DNA from: Hyphomicrobiales bacterium
GTDB taxonomy: Bacteria; Pseudomonadota; Alphaproteobacteria; Rhizobiales; Rhizobiaceae
NCBI GenBank assembly: GCA_900471515.1
Contig: UCFC01000042.1
Location: 1-64,000, forward strand
DNA length: 64,000 bases
Direction: 5' to 3'
The stretch's first letter is position 1; every line of letters starts with the position of its first letter. The notes beneath the pieces were generated by a model. That model made no database searches, was not told where the DNA came from, and saw only the letters and a list, made by a program, of their open reading frames with translations. The translations under genes were made by a program, and so were the position numbers. Positions 53,765 through 62,926 of the stretch are shown here, piece by piece.

Positions 53765-54094
53765 ATGAGCCTTCGCCCGCCGCAATCCTTCAGGCAGTCC
53801 TTTTCGGCCGAAGGCGGGGTGAACGTGCTCGAATACGAGCTCATGTCGGAGCGCGCGAGTTCGCTGGGACGAAACGGGCTGAAGGTCGAAGCGGCGCTCG
53901 CGGCTCTCAAGGCATGGAACCCCGATCGCCACAGTGCCGAACAGCGGGAGGCGCTGGTCAACGAAGCATCCGACGCCGTCTGGGGGCTGTTCGTTCAGCG
54001 CGAGATCTGCGGGCTGCGCAACAACAAGGATATTATCCAGCGCTACGGCATCCCCGGCGAGGTGCTGGCGCGGGTTGGCGTCATCCGGAAATAA
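53765..54094 (+). CDS. Conserved hypothetical protein (DUF6665-like)
   Basis: A 109-residue soluble helical protein with no named function (SLRPPQSFRQSFSAEGGVNV, then a leucine/alanine-rich middle and GLRNNKDIIQRYGIPGEVLARVG at the end). The ribosome site AAGGGG precedes the ATG. It overlaps the 3' end of the convergent LysR gene by 14 bases. The conserved end and good start support it as real. Confidence 0.72.
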   Translation: MSLRPPQSFRQSFSAEGGVNVLEYELMSERASSLGRNGLKVEAALAALKAWNPDRHSAEQREALVNEASDAVWGLFVQREICGLRNNKDIIQRYGIPGEVLARVGVIRK

Positions 54095-54998
54095 CGGCCG
54101 CCCGATGATCTGCGGCTGGCGCCGGATGCGAGACGGCGAATGCGCGCGCCTCCTTCTCCAGCCATTCGCAGAACAGCGAGGATTTGCGGTTTCGCCTTGC
54201 GCGGCGCAGCGCCACATATTCATGACCGCTTTCCAGAAAGCCGTGCGGCGCCACCAGTCTGCCAAAGCGGATATCATCCGTCACATAGGGCCAGGGCACG
54301 ACGCAGACGCCGAGCCCGGCATTGGCTGCCTCCAGCATGAAATAGAAATGCTCATATTCCACGCGGCCGCCCGCTTCGGCGGCAACGCCTGAACGCGCGA
54401 GCCAATCGCCCCAGGCGCGCAGACGGCTGCGGGTATGAAGCCGGGCCGCACCGGTGAAACGCGGGCCGACCGTCTCGGCGAGCGAGGGGGACAGGACGGG
54501 ACCGGTCTGCTCCGGAAAAAGCGGAATGACCTCCGCCCCGGCTGGCCAGGGCGCGGTTCCGACGCGGATGGCGACATCGAAACTGTCGCGGGCAAAATCC
54601 ACCGGGCGCGAGGAGGCGGTCAGGCGCACCTCGATATCGGGATATTCCGCCTGGAACCGGTAGAGCCGCGGGATGAGCCAGCGCATGGTGAACGTTCCGG
54701 GGCAGGACACGTCGAGCGCACCGTCCTCGGTATCGGCGACCGCGCGGACGGAAGTGTCGATCTGATCGAAAGCGGCATTCAGGCCGGACAGCAGCGTCGT
54801 GCCGGCCTCGGTCAGACGCAACCTGTTCTTCGGTCCTTCGAACAGGGGAACGCCGAGTACATCTTCGAGATGCTGGATCTGGCGGCTGACGGCGCTATGG
54901 GTGACGTTGAGCTCATCGGCAGCAAGCGTCATGCGGCCGAGACGGCCGGCCGCCTCGAAAGCGCGAAGAGCATTGAGCGATGGGATACGGCGAGCCAT
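54081..54998 (-). CDS. LysR-family transcriptional regulator (GcvA-like)
   Basis: A 305-residue regulator with an N-terminal winged helix (PSLNALRAFEAAGRLGRMTLAADELNVTHSAVSRQIQHLE) of the GcvA-type subfamily. The co-inducer domain contains PRLYRFQAEYPDIEVRLTASS and RDSFDVAIRVGTAPWPG-like sequence. It is divergent from a methyltransferase gene, a common arrangement for a LysR target. The effector is unknown. Confidence 0.92.
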   Translation of the reverse strand: MARRIPSLNALRAFEAAGRLGRMTLAADELNVTHSAVSRQIQHLEDVLGVPLFEGPKNRLRLTEAGTTLLSGLNAAFDQIDTSVRAVADTEDGALDVSCPGTFTMRWLIPRLYRFQAEYPDIEVRLTASSRPVDFARDSFDVAIRVGTAPWPAGAEVIPLFPEQTGPVLSPSLAETVGPRFTGAARLHTRSRLRAWGDWLARSGVAAEAGGRVEYEHFYFMLEAANAGLGVCVVPWPYVTDDIRFGRLVAPHGFLESGHEYVALRRARRNRKSSLFCEWLEKEARAFAVSHPAPAADHRAAVISG

Positions 54999-55172
54999 GT
55001 GCGTTTTCCGAACAATCTTTGTTCGATCATATCGGTTTTCAGGCTGTGTTCCATAGTGTTTCTTGCAGCCGTCGAATTACCGAATGCCATTTCAGGAACA
55101 ACAAACGCCGGGCTGCAACGCGCTCCGGCAATGAAGAAACTTTGCCTTTTGAAAGAATCATGGAGATTGACC

Positions 55173-55949
55173 GTGAATAGCAGACACAGTGACGGAAGTG
55201 CAGGTGACGCCAACTACGGCGTGATCGGCAGGAACTACACCAGATACCGCCAGCCCGACCCGCATATCGCCGAGTTCATCCGCGCCGCCCTCGGTAATGC
55301 CGAGACCGTCCTGAATGTCGGCGCCGGCGCCGGCTCCTACGAGCCGATCGACCGGAAGGTCACGCCTGTCGAACCCTCGGCCTCGATGCGTGCGCAGCGA
55401 CCGGCGCATCTGCCGGAAGCGATCGATGCGACCGCAGAAAAACTGCCGTTCGCCGACCAATCCTTCGATGCGAGCATGGCGACCTTTACCGTGCATCAAT
55501 GGTCGGATCTCAAGGCCGGCCTCACGGAAATGCGCCGCGTTTCGCGCGGCCCAGTGCTGGTCCTGAGCTGCGATCCCAACGAACTGAAACGGTCGTGGCT
55601 GTTCGACTATGCGCCCGAGATGATCGCGGTCGAGGCGAGCCGCTATCCGGCCATGCAGACCATTGCCTATCATCTCGGCGGCACTGTCGAAATATTGCCG
55701 GTGCCGATCCCGTTGACCTGCGTCGATGGGTTCGGCGAGGCCTATTACGGCCGGCCCGAACTTATGCTCGATCCCGGCGCGCGGCTTGCCAACTCGGCCT
55801 GGAGCTTTGTCGATCCATCGGTCGGCGAGCGGTTCGCGGCCGAACTCGGCCGCGATCTCAAGGAGGGCACATGGGATGCACGCTACGGGCATCTGCGCAC
55901 GCAGCCCTTCTTCGAAGGCTCGCTGCGCCTGATCGTCGCGAGGCCCTAG
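55173..55949 (+). CDS. Class I SAM-dependent methyltransferase
   Basis: A 258-residue enzyme with the SAM motif VLNVGAGAGSYEPID (motif I) and a methyltransferase-11 fold (LPFADQSFDASMATFTVHQW). The start is a GTG with GGAG seven bases ahead; an in-frame ATG at 55131 is possible. The methyl acceptor is unknown. Its TAG stop shares the bases CTAG with the stop of the convergent monooxygenase gene. Confidence 0.85.
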   Translation: MNSRHSDGSAGDANYGVIGRNYTRYRQPDPHIAEFIRAALGNAETVLNVGAGAGSYEPIDRKVTPVEPSASMRAQRPAHLPEAIDATAEKLPFADQSFDASMATFTVHQWSDLKAGLTEMRRVSRGPVLVLSCDPNELKRSWLFDYAPEMIAVEASRYPAMQTIAYHLGGTVEILPVPIPLTCVDGFGEAYYGRPELMLDPGARLANSAWSFVDPSVGERFAAELGRDLKEGTWDARYGHLRTQPFFEGSLRLIVARP

Positions 55950-57286
55950 CGAAAGAAACGGTTCTCCGGCCGCGGCAGGCCGAGATGTTCGCGCAGCGTC
56001 GTGCCCTCGTACTCCCTACGGAACAGGCCACGGCGCTGCAACTCGGGCACCAGGCGCGCGGTCACGTCGTCGAGCCCCTGCGGCAGATAGGGGAAGACGA
56101 CGTTGAAACCGTCGGAGCCCTCTTCGTCCAGCCAGCGCTCCATCTCGTCGGCAATGCTTGCGGGCGTGCCGACAAAGGCAAGGCCGGAATAACCGCCGTA
56201 GCGCTGGGCGAGTTGGCGGACGGTGAGACCTTCCTCCTGGGCCAGCTTGATGACCTGGGCGCGGCCCGTCTTGCTGGCATTGGTGTCGGGAATATCCTTG
56301 GGCAGCGGCGCATCCGGATCGAAGCCGGAGGCATCATGACCGAGCGCGATCGACAGCGAGGCGATGGCGCTGTCATAGTGAACGAGGCTGTCGAGCGCGA
56401 GGCGCTTGGCGCGCGCCTCCTCGATACTGTCACCGATGACCACGAAAGCGGCGGGAAGCAGTTTCAGATGGTCGCGGTTGCGGCCGACAGCCTGCATCCG
56501 CGCCTTGATATCGGCATAAAGCGCCTTGCCGCCGTCGAGATCGCGCGGCGAACAGAAGACCACTTCCGCCGTTTCTGCGGCCAGCTGGCGGCCGGGATCC
56601 GACTGGCCGGCCTGCACGATGACGGGCCAGCCCTGAACGGGCCGGGCAATGTTCAACGGCCCGCGCACGCTCAGTTCTTCACCCTTGTGGTTCAACACGT
56701 GCATTTTTTCGGGATCGAAATAAATTCCCGTCTCGCGATCACGGATGAAGGCGTCATCGGCAAAACTGTCCCACAGACCGGTGACGACATCGTAGAATTC
56801 CCGCGCCCGCTTGTAGCGCTCGCCATGTTCCACATGCTCGTCGAGGCCAAAATTCAAGGCGGCGTCAGGATTGGATGTGGTGACGATGTTCCAGGCTGCG
56901 CGACCATTGCTGATGTGATCGAGCGAAGCGAAGCGGCGGGCGACGTGATAGGGCTCGTCGAAGGTCGTCGACGCCGTTGCTGCCAGCCCTATCCTCTCGG
57001 TGACAGCGGCCAGCGCCGAAAGCAGGGTAAAGGGCTCGAAGGAGGTTACGGTATGGCTGCGCTTCAGCGCCTCGACCGGCATATTGAGCACCGCCAGGTG
57101 ATCGGCCATGAAGAAGGCATCGAACTTCGCGGCCTCAAGCTTCTGCGCGAAGGACTTGAGATGCGCGAAGTTGAAATTGGCATCCGGATAGGAACCCGGA
57201 TAGCGCCATGCGCCGGTATGCAGGCTGACGGGACGCATGAAGGCGCCGAGGCGCAACTGCCGTGAACGGGTCATGTTTTTCCTCAT
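55946..57286 (-). CDS. LLM-class flavin-dependent monooxygenase, NtaA/SnaA/DszA family
   Basis: A 446-residue FMNH2-dependent monooxygenase. Landmarks of this family are the start MRKNMTRSRQLRLGAFMRPVS and GAWRYP, the FDAFFMADHL loop, SFEPFTLLSALAAVTERIGLAATASTTFDEPYHVARRFASLDHISNGRAAWNIVTT, and NKGE-like VLNHKGEELSVRGPLNIARP. Family members attack thio-aromatics, chelators and sulfones using reduced flavin from a separate reductase. It is divergent from the SfnB-type gene at 57585, with which it forms a sulfur-acquisition set. No flavin reductase gene is in the window. Confidence 0.9.
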   Translation of the reverse strand: MRKNMTRSRQLRLGAFMRPVSLHTGAWRYPGSYPDANFNFAHLKSFAQKLEAAKFDAFFMADHLAVLNMPVEALKRSHTVTSFEPFTLLSALAAVTERIGLAATASTTFDEPYHVARRFASLDHISNGRAAWNIVTTSNPDAALNFGLDEHVEHGERYKRAREFYDVVTGLWDSFADDAFIRDRETGIYFDPEKMHVLNHKGEELSVRGPLNIARPVQGWPVIVQAGQSDPGRQLAAETAEVVFCSPRDLDGGKALYADIKARMQAVGRNRDHLKLLPAAFVVIGDSIEEARAKRLALDSLVHYDSAIASLSIALGHDASGFDPDAPLPKDIPDTNASKTGRAQVIKLAQEEGLTVRQLAQRYGGYSGLAFVGTPASIADEMERWLDEEGSDGFNVVFPYLPQGLDDVTARLVPELQRRGLFRREYEGTTLREHLGLPRPENRFFR

Positions 57287-57584
57287 GGATCTGGGCGAAG
57301 CGGCCGCCTGCCCTCTGCTGAACGCTGATGCCGGAATGACGCATGCATAGGGTTAGGTAGGCGTTCGCACGCCGCTATTCGAGATTGGCTTGGCTTTTTC
57401 CGGCGGCGATTTCATCGGCAGGACGGTCAATTCCCGGTGAAATGGATAGGGGCAGAGGTTAGCTGCCGGCCCGCGCATTCGATAAGCAAGCACGTTTCAT
57501 TTTCCATCACATCTATAGAATTTATAATCTTACATCCCGCGTCGATTTCTTTCACCCATATCACGGTCAGAACTGGAGAGATCG
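57287..57584. other. Divergent promoter region of the sulfur-scavenging genes (298 bp)
   Basis: It holds no gene. The right half is AT-rich, with TCTATAGAATTTATAAT-like sequence (~57513-57530) about 55 bases ahead of the SfnB-type start. Similar AT-rich tracts are seen at 61270-61320. Both could be CysB/Cbl-type sites, but I see no consensus. Confidence 0.4.
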
Positions 57585-58802
57585 ATGACGACCGTGCTCA
57601 GGCAACAAGACCAGATCCGGCCCGTGGCCGCCCGCATTGCCAGCGATGAGGAAGCGCTTGAAACCGCACGCAGGCTTGCGAGGCAGTTTGCCGCCACGGC
57701 CGCCACGCGGGACGCGGAGCGCCGGCTGCCTTTCGCCGAACTCGACACGCTGGCGCAATCCGGCCTGCTGGCAATTGCCGTTCCCGCGCAATATGGCGGG
57801 CTCGATGTCTCGAATGCCGTACTGTCTGAAGTGACCGCAATTCTGGCCGAAGCCGACGGCTCGATCGGCCAGATCCCGCAAAACCATTTCTACATTCTGG
57901 AGGCTCTGCGCACCGACGGCAGCGAGGAGCAGAAGCGCTATTTCTTCGGCCGGGCACTTGCCGGCGATCGTTTCGGCAATGCTCTTTCGGAGCGCGGCAC
58001 CAAGACCGTCGGCCACTACAATACCCGCATCGTCAGGGACGGTCCCGGCTACCGCATCAACGGCACGAAATATTACTCGACGGGCGTCCTGTTTGCCGAC
58101 TGGGTCACGGTCTTCGCGCTTGACGAGGAAGACCGGCTAGTCATGGCCTTCGTGCCGAAGGGAACCGAGGGTGTCGAGATCATCGATGACTGGGACGGCT
58201 TCGGCCAGCGTACGACGGGCAGCGGCACGACGATCCTCAACAATGTCTATGTCCACGCCGATTCCGTCGTCCGCCATCACAAAGGCTTCGAGCGGCCGAC
58301 GACGATCGGCTCCGTCGGCCAGATCGTCCATGCCGGCATCGATCTTGGCATCGCGCGGGCAGCGTTTGCCGAAACGCTCGAATTCGTGCGAACCAAATCG
58401 CGCCCGTGGATGGACAGCGGCGTGGAACGTGCCGCCGACGATCCGCTGACGGTCTCGAAGATCGGGCAGATCGCCATCCGGCTGGAAGCTGCAACGGCGC
58501 TGCTGGAACGCGCCGGCCGCAAGGTCGATGCGGCCCAGATAGAGACGACGGAAAAGACCGTCGTCGAAGCCACGCTTGCTGTCGCTGCCGCCAAGGTGCT
58601 GACGACCGAAATCGCCATCGAGGCGACCAATACGCTCTTCGAACTTGCCGGAACCTCCGCCGTCAAGGCCGAGCTCAATCTCGACCGGCACTGGCGCAAT
58701 GCACGCACCCACACGCTGCACGATCCCGTGCGCTGGAAGTACCACGTTGTCGGCAATTACCATCTGAACGGCATCATCCCCCCGAAGAACGGCGCGCTCT
58801 GA
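57585..58802 (+). CDS. SfnB-family sulfur acquisition oxidoreductase (acyl-CoA dehydrogenase fold)
   Basis: A 405-residue flavin enzyme of the acyl-CoA-dehydrogenase fold, SfnB/DszC type. Landmarks: LPFAELDTLAQSGLLAIAVPAQYGGLD, SIGQIPQNHFYILEAL, the flavin-binding GTKYYSTGVLFADWVTVFA and the end NLDRHWRNARTHTLHDPVRWKYHVVGNYHLNG. Such enzymes split C-S bonds or oxygenate organosulfur compounds using reduced flavin when sulfate is short. It ends in a strong terminator. A second family member lies on the other strand just downstream, and the two differ clearly in sequence. Confidence 0.9.
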   Translation: MTTVLRQQDQIRPVAARIASDEEALETARRLARQFAATAATRDAERRLPFAELDTLAQSGLLAIAVPAQYGGLDVSNAVLSEVTAILAEADGSIGQIPQNHFYILEALRTDGSEEQKRYFFGRALAGDRFGNALSERGTKTVGHYNTRIVRDGPGYRINGTKYYSTGVLFADWVTVFALDEEDRLVMAFVPKGTEGVEIIDDWDGFGQRTTGSGTTILNNVYVHADSVVRHHKGFERPTTIGSVGQIVHAGIDLGIARAAFAETLEFVRTKSRPWMDSGVERAADDPLTVSKIGQIAIRLEAATALLERAGRKVDAAQIETTEKTVVEATLAVAAAKVLTTEIAIEATNTLFELAGTSAVKAELNLDRHWRNARTHTLHDPVRWKYHVVGNYHLNGIIPPKNGAL

Positions 58803-58822
58803 ACCTTCTCCTCAAACTGAAA

Positions 58823-58852
58823 ACCCCATTTCCGTCACCGGAAATGGGGTTC
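58823..58852. terminator. Bidirectional terminator between the two SfnB-type genes
   Basis: A perfect 12-bp stem AACCCCATTTCC/GGAAATGGGGTT with a 6-base loop. TTCCTTTT follows on the plus side; the minus side carries GGGGTTTTCAG. It serves both convergent genes. Confidence 0.88.
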
Positions 58853-58875
58853 CTTTTCGTCCATCCTCCAGGGTG

Positions 58876-60084
58876 TCAGCTGTAGAGGCTGACTTCGGGG
58901 ATCTTGTCGTTCAGCACGAATTCGCCGACTTCCTTGGCTTTGTAAAAGACCGGGTCGTGCAGCGTGTGGGTGCGCACATTGCGCCAGAACCGGTCGAAGC
59001 GGTATTTTTCCGCCGTGGAGCGTGCGCCGGTCAGTTCGAAGACGCGGGAGGTGATGTCGAGCGAAACGTGGGTGGCATGCACCTTGGCCGCGTAAGCTTC
59101 AGCCGCCGCCTCGCCGCGTTCACGCGCCGTGACGGCATGGCCCTTTGCAAGCCCTGCCTGAACGGCAGCCGCTGCCGCATCCGCCAGGGCGACGGAAGCT
59201 TTCAACGCGGCGGTGAATTCACCGACGCGTTCGAGGATATAGGGATCGTCTGCAGCCCGCTCGACGCCGGACGTGACCCACGGTCGGGTCGTCGTGCGCA
59301 CATAATCGATCGCGGCCTGGAGCGCGCCTTCGGCGCTGCCGAGATAGAAATTGACGAAGACGAGCTGGATGAGTGGCGTGTTGAAGGTGGAAAGCACCGG
59401 CGGGGCGGCATCGGGAGCAGCCGGCGCGCCTACGAAATCCTCCTCATAGACAGGGAAATCGTGGAATTCGACACTGCCGCTGTCGGAGAGCCGCTGGCCG
59501 AAATTGTCCCAATCGTCATTTGCCTGATAGCCGGGCCGGTTGGTCGGGACGGCGAAGCCGACGATCTTGTCGCCAAGGCTCGCATTGGCGTTGATGTAGT
59601 CCGAGACATGGGCAGCGGTGGAGAAGGACTTGCGTCCGTTCAGCACGTAGCCGTTACCGCGACGGGTAAGCGCGAGGCCCGGATCACGCGGATTGACGGC
59701 GGCACCCCAATAGAGGTTTTTCGCAACGGTTTCGGAACCCAGCGTATGGGCGCGGGTTTCCTCGAGCGCCCAGTAGACATACTGGCTGTTGACGAAGTGA
59801 TAGCCGAGCAGCTGACCGATCGAACTTTCGCCGCGTGCAAGGATGCGCACGAGCCGCAGGCCGTCCACCCAGTCGAGCCCGCCGCCGCCGATCTTCTGAT
59901 CGTGCAGGGCGTTCAGCAGGCCGGCATTCTTCAGCTTGACGATTTCGGCAAGCGGCGGGCGACCCTCGCGGTCGAGTTCGGCGGCGCGGCTGGAAAGATC
60001 GGCCGCGATATCCTCGGCACGGGCAAAGAGGTCCTTTCGCGTCGTGCTGCGATTGGTCGCGAAGACGACATTGGACTGGCTCAT
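58876..60084 (-). CDS. SfnB/DszC-family flavin-dependent oxidoreductase
   Basis: A 402-residue second member of the acyl-CoA-dehydrogenase-fold sulfur enzymes, closer to DszC. Landmarks are LKNAGLLNALHDQKIGGGGLDWVDG, IGQLLGYHFVNSQYVYWALEE, the GRKSFSTAAHVSDY flavin segment, and RFDRFWRNVRTHTLHDPVFYKAKEVGEFVLND. The start at 60084 precedes MSQSNVVFATN. The 3' end faces the first SfnB gene. A sugar-type binding protein gene lies 76 bases upstream in the same direction and may be co-transcribed. Confidence 0.9.
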   Translation of the reverse strand: MSQSNVVFATNRSTTRKDLFARAEDIAADLSSRAAELDREGRPPLAEIVKLKNAGLLNALHDQKIGGGGLDWVDGLRLVRILARGESSIGQLLGYHFVNSQYVYWALEETRAHTLGSETVAKNLYWGAAVNPRDPGLALTRRGNGYVLNGRKSFSTAAHVSDYINANASLGDKIVGFAVPTNRPGYQANDDWDNFGQRLSDSGSVEFHDFPVYEEDFVGAPAAPDAAPPVLSTFNTPLIQLVFVNFYLGSAEGALQAAIDYVRTTTRPWVTSGVERAADDPYILERVGEFTAALKASVALADAAAAAVQAGLAKGHAVTARERGEAAAEAYAAKVHATHVSLDITSRVFELTGARSTAEKYRFDRFWRNVRTHTLHDPVFYKAKEVGEFVLNDKIPEVSLYS

Positions 60085-60160
60085 AGGTCGAAACTCCGGT
60101 TTCTGGAAATGGGGCCGGCGGGGGCCGCACAACCCCCGCCGGAAGATCGAGGCAGGCAGC

Positions 60161-61207
60161 TTAGAAAAGCTTGTCCGGAATCCAGCTCGCGGTTGCCGCG
60201 TCGCTTGTGCTGAAGGCCGGGATCTTCTGCGCCAGGTCCTCGATCGTCTTGACGCCGGCCGCGCGCAGGCTTTCCTGCGTGAGCAACGTCGGCTTGACTG
60301 TGATCTGATGGGGAATGTCCTGCCCGGCGATCTGCAGGGCGGCGGCGCGAACGGAGACCGCACCGACGACGGCCGGGTTGGTGGCGACGGTGGCAACCCA
60401 CGGGCTACCCTCTTCCGTGATCTCCTGAATGTCGGCGGTCGAGACGTCGGCCGAATAGATCTTCAGCTTGCCGGCAATCCCGAGATCGTTGGCGGCAAGC
60501 TTTACGCCGCGGGCAAACTCGTCATAGGGCGCGAAGACGACGCTGATATCGGGATTGGCGGTCAGGGCAGCCTTGGCCTGATCGGCCGTCGAAGTTGCCG
60601 TCGTGTCGCTGACATTGCCGAAGCGAGCCTTTTCAACGACGCCGGAATTCTCCGACTTGAACTTCTCCCAGACCTCGTTGCGGCGGTCGAGCGGCGCGAA
60701 GCCGGCGACATAGACATAACCGGCCTTGAAGCTCTTGCCGTTGTCCTTCACCACCTGTTCGAGACCGAGCTGAGCAAGTTCATGGTCGCTCTGCTCCACC
60801 TGCGGCACCTTGGGATTGTTGAGGTTGACGTCGAAGGCGACGACCTTGATGCCCTTGTCCAGCGCCTGCTGGACGACATCGCCGAGCGATTCCGGCAGGC
60901 CGTGATCGACGACGATGCCGGCGACGCCGAGATTGATCGCCTGCAGGATCTGCTCACGCTGCTCGGCAGCATCTTGTCGGCCGGGGAAGACACGCAGATC
61001 GATGTCCAGTGCCTTGGCCTGTGCTTCCGCACCAGCCTGATAGGCCTGGAAGAAGTCGCCCGCCGAGATATAGCTGATCAGCGCCACCTTGACGCCGCCC
61101 TTGTCGAAGGGGGCCGGAGCGCCGCTGAGGCCGCCCGCGAGGGAGGTCTGATAGAGGGTGAAAGAAATAGCGGCTGCAGAGAGCGCCAGGCGTGCGAGGG
61201 ATTTCAT
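60161..61207 (-). CDS. Periplasmic sugar-binding-type protein (ribose family)
   Basis: A 348-residue periplasmic binding protein of the RbsB-like family. It has a signal peptide (cleavage near SLAGG) and landmarks VALISYISAGDFFQAYQAGAEAQAKAL, QREQILQAINLGVAGIVVDHGLP, KVVAFDVNLNNP and the DISVVFAPYDEFARGVKLAA hinge region. The start at 61207 has GGAGGATC ahead. It sits in a tandem with the DszC-type gene and is divergent from an ATPase and permease that complete the importer. The ligand may be a sulfur-bearing compound rather than a plain sugar; that is inferred from gene order. Confidence 0.9.
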   Translation of the reverse strand: MKSLARLALSAAAISFTLYQTSLAGGLSGAPAPFDKGGVKVALISYISAGDFFQAYQAGAEAQAKALDIDLRVFPGRQDAAEQREQILQAINLGVAGIVVDHGLPESLGDVVQQALDKGIKVVAFDVNLNNPKVPQVEQSDHELAQLGLEQVVKDNGKSFKAGYVYVAGFAPLDRRNEVWEKFKSENSGVVEKARFGNVSDTTATSTADQAKAALTANPDISVVFAPYDEFARGVKLAANDLGIAGKLKIYSADVSTADIQEITEEGSPWVATVATNPAVVGAVSVRAAALQIAGQDIPHQITVKPTLLTQESLRAAGVKTIEDLAQKIPAFSTSDAATASWIPDKLF

Positions 61208-61441
61208 CGTCGCGATCCTCCAGTCAATCGGGAGCGTCGTCTGACAGGTTGGCAGCTCCCCGCGACGCATGAAGTTATTAGATATAAACTCTATGTTTTT
61301 AGTAGATTTAATGATCCGATTTTTGCGGATTCAGGAGATTCTTTGTTCCCATCGCCATGCGACCGCGGCAAAGGCTTGCCTCGCAGTTCGGGCATTCGTC
61401 GGGTCAATATTGCCGCTCGAAAGCCGACCCGGATATGCCCG
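61208..61441. other. Divergent promoter region of the ribose-type ABC transporter (234 bp)
   Basis: An AT-rich stretch (~61270-61320, e.g. TTAGATATAAACTCTATG) should hold the divergent promoters for the binding protein and for the ATPase. No consensus could be fixed. No ribosome site is clear for the ATPase at 61442. Confidence 0.4.
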
Positions 61442-62926
61442 ATGCCGCTCCTTCATGTTGATAATGTTACCCGCAGTTTCGGGTCTACGCATGCGCTTTC
61501 GGGCGCCCATTTCTCTATCGAGAGAGGTGAGATCGTCGCGCTGATGGGCGCCAACGGTGCCGGCAAATCGACCCTGGTGAAGATAGTCTCGGGCGTGCTT
61601 GCGGCTGATGGCGGCACGATCAGCCTGAACGGCCAGCCCTTCTCCCCCAAAACGCCATCCGAGGCGGCAAAGGCCGGCGTCGTCACCGTGCACCAGTCCA
61701 CCGACCTTGTCGGGGCGGCGGGGCTGACGGTTGCCGACACCTTGCTACTGCATCGCTTCGCCGAGGGCAGCACGCCCTTCTTTCTCTCCCGGGCGAGCGT
61801 GCGGCGCGACGCGCAGGCCATGCTCGCAGCTGCCGGCTTTTCGCTGCCGCTTGACGCGGATTTCGGCGATCTGACCGCTGCCGACCGGCAGCTCGTCGCC
61901 ATCGCCCGGGCGCTTGCCAACAGGGCCGAGCTGCTGATTCTCGACGAACCGACCGCAAGCCTTTCGGCAGACGAGAGCCGCCGCCTGTTCGACATCCTGC
62001 TCGGCCTCAAGGCGCAGGGCCTTGCGATCCTCTATATTTCCCACCGGACCGCCGACCTGGAAGCGATCGCCGATCGGGCGCTCGTCATGCGCGGCGGCCG
62101 CATCGTCGGCAGCTTCAACCGGCCGATCGATTTTTCCAGCGCCATCCAGACGATGATCGGTCGCAGGCTCGAAGCGGCACGACCGGACGCGCGCGGGACG
62201 ACGGGTTCGGCTGTTTTCGAAATGCGCGGCATTCGTCTTCTGCAGTCGAGCGCGCCCTTCGATCTGACACTGCACGAGGGCGAAGTTGTTGCCGTCACCG
62301 GCGTACTCGGCGCCGGCAAAAGCGGCCTGCTATCGGCAATCTTCGGCGTTCGCGATCTTGCCGCAGGCACGATGCGGCTCGATGGCAAACCGCACAGGCC
62401 GAGATCGCCGGCTGCGGCAATTGCCGCGGGCGTCGCCATGGCCGCAGAAGATCGCCATCGCTCCTCGCTGATGCCGGCCGCATGGCCGGGCAATTCGCTC
62501 GCCGCCACCATCAGCCTGCCGCATCTTGCCAAATGGTATCCGACCGGTCTGCTTTTCGGCGGCCGCGAGCGACGCGAGGCGGAACAGGCGATATCCCGGC
62601 TCGGCATCAAGGCCGCCGGTCCGTCCGCCTCCATCTGGACATTGTCGGGCGGCAACCAGCAGAAAACGGTGATCGCGCGGTGGGAGGCGGAGCCAAGTCG
62701 GCTGCTGCTGCTCGACGAGCCATTCCAGGGCGTCGATGTCGGCGCCCGCCACGACATCATCCAGGCGATCCGGGCGCGCACCGACCGCGCGACGCTGATC
62801 GCCACATCCGATCCCGAAGAGGCCTATGAGGTCGCCGACCGCATCCTGACGATCGACCATCACAGCTTGCTGCCTGACGTGATCGAAACCGCCGCCGCCT
62901 TACCCCGACAGGAATTTTCCGCATGA
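61442..62926 (+). CDS. Sugar ABC transporter double ATPase (RbsA/MglA type)
   Basis: A 494-residue protein with two ATPase domains. Domain 1 has Walker A GANGAGKS at 36-43 and Walker B LLILDEPTASLS; its signature is altered to LTAADRQL, as often seen in RbsA. Domain 2 has Walker A GVLGAGKS near residue 287, signature LSGGNQQK and Walker B LLLLDEPFQGVD. It energises the permease that overlaps it and pairs with the divergent binding protein. The longer frame upstream is antisense to that gene, so the ATG at 61442 is the reasonable start. Confidence 0.9.
   Translation: MPLLHVDNVTRSFGSTHALSGAHFSIERGEIVALMGANGAGKSTLVKIVSGVLAADGGTISLNGQPFSPKTPSEAAKAGVVTVHQSTDLVGAAGLTVADTLLLHRFAEGSTPFFLSRASVRRDAQAMLAAAGFSLPLDADFGDLTAADRQLVAIARALANRAELLILDEPTASLSADESRRLFDILLGLKAQGLAILYISHRTADLEAIADRALVMRGGRIVGSFNRPIDFSSAIQTMIGRRLEAARPDARGTTGSAVFEMRGIRLLQSSAPFDLTLHEGEVVAVTGVLGAGKSGLLSAIFGVRDLAAGTMRLDGKPHRPRSPAAAIAAGVAMAAEDRHRSSLMPAAWPGNSLAATISLPHLAKWYPTGLLFGGRERREAEQAISRLGIKAAGPSASIWTLSGGNQQKTVIARWEAEPSRLLLLDEPFQGVDVGARHDIIQAIRARTDRATLIATSDPEEAYEVADRILTIDHHSLLPDVIETAAALPRQEFSA

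Noticed and set aside
59936..61441. Upstream extension of the ATPase frame by about 500 codons
   Set aside because: Antisense to the binding protein and DszC-type genes; the ATPase similarity starts at 61442.
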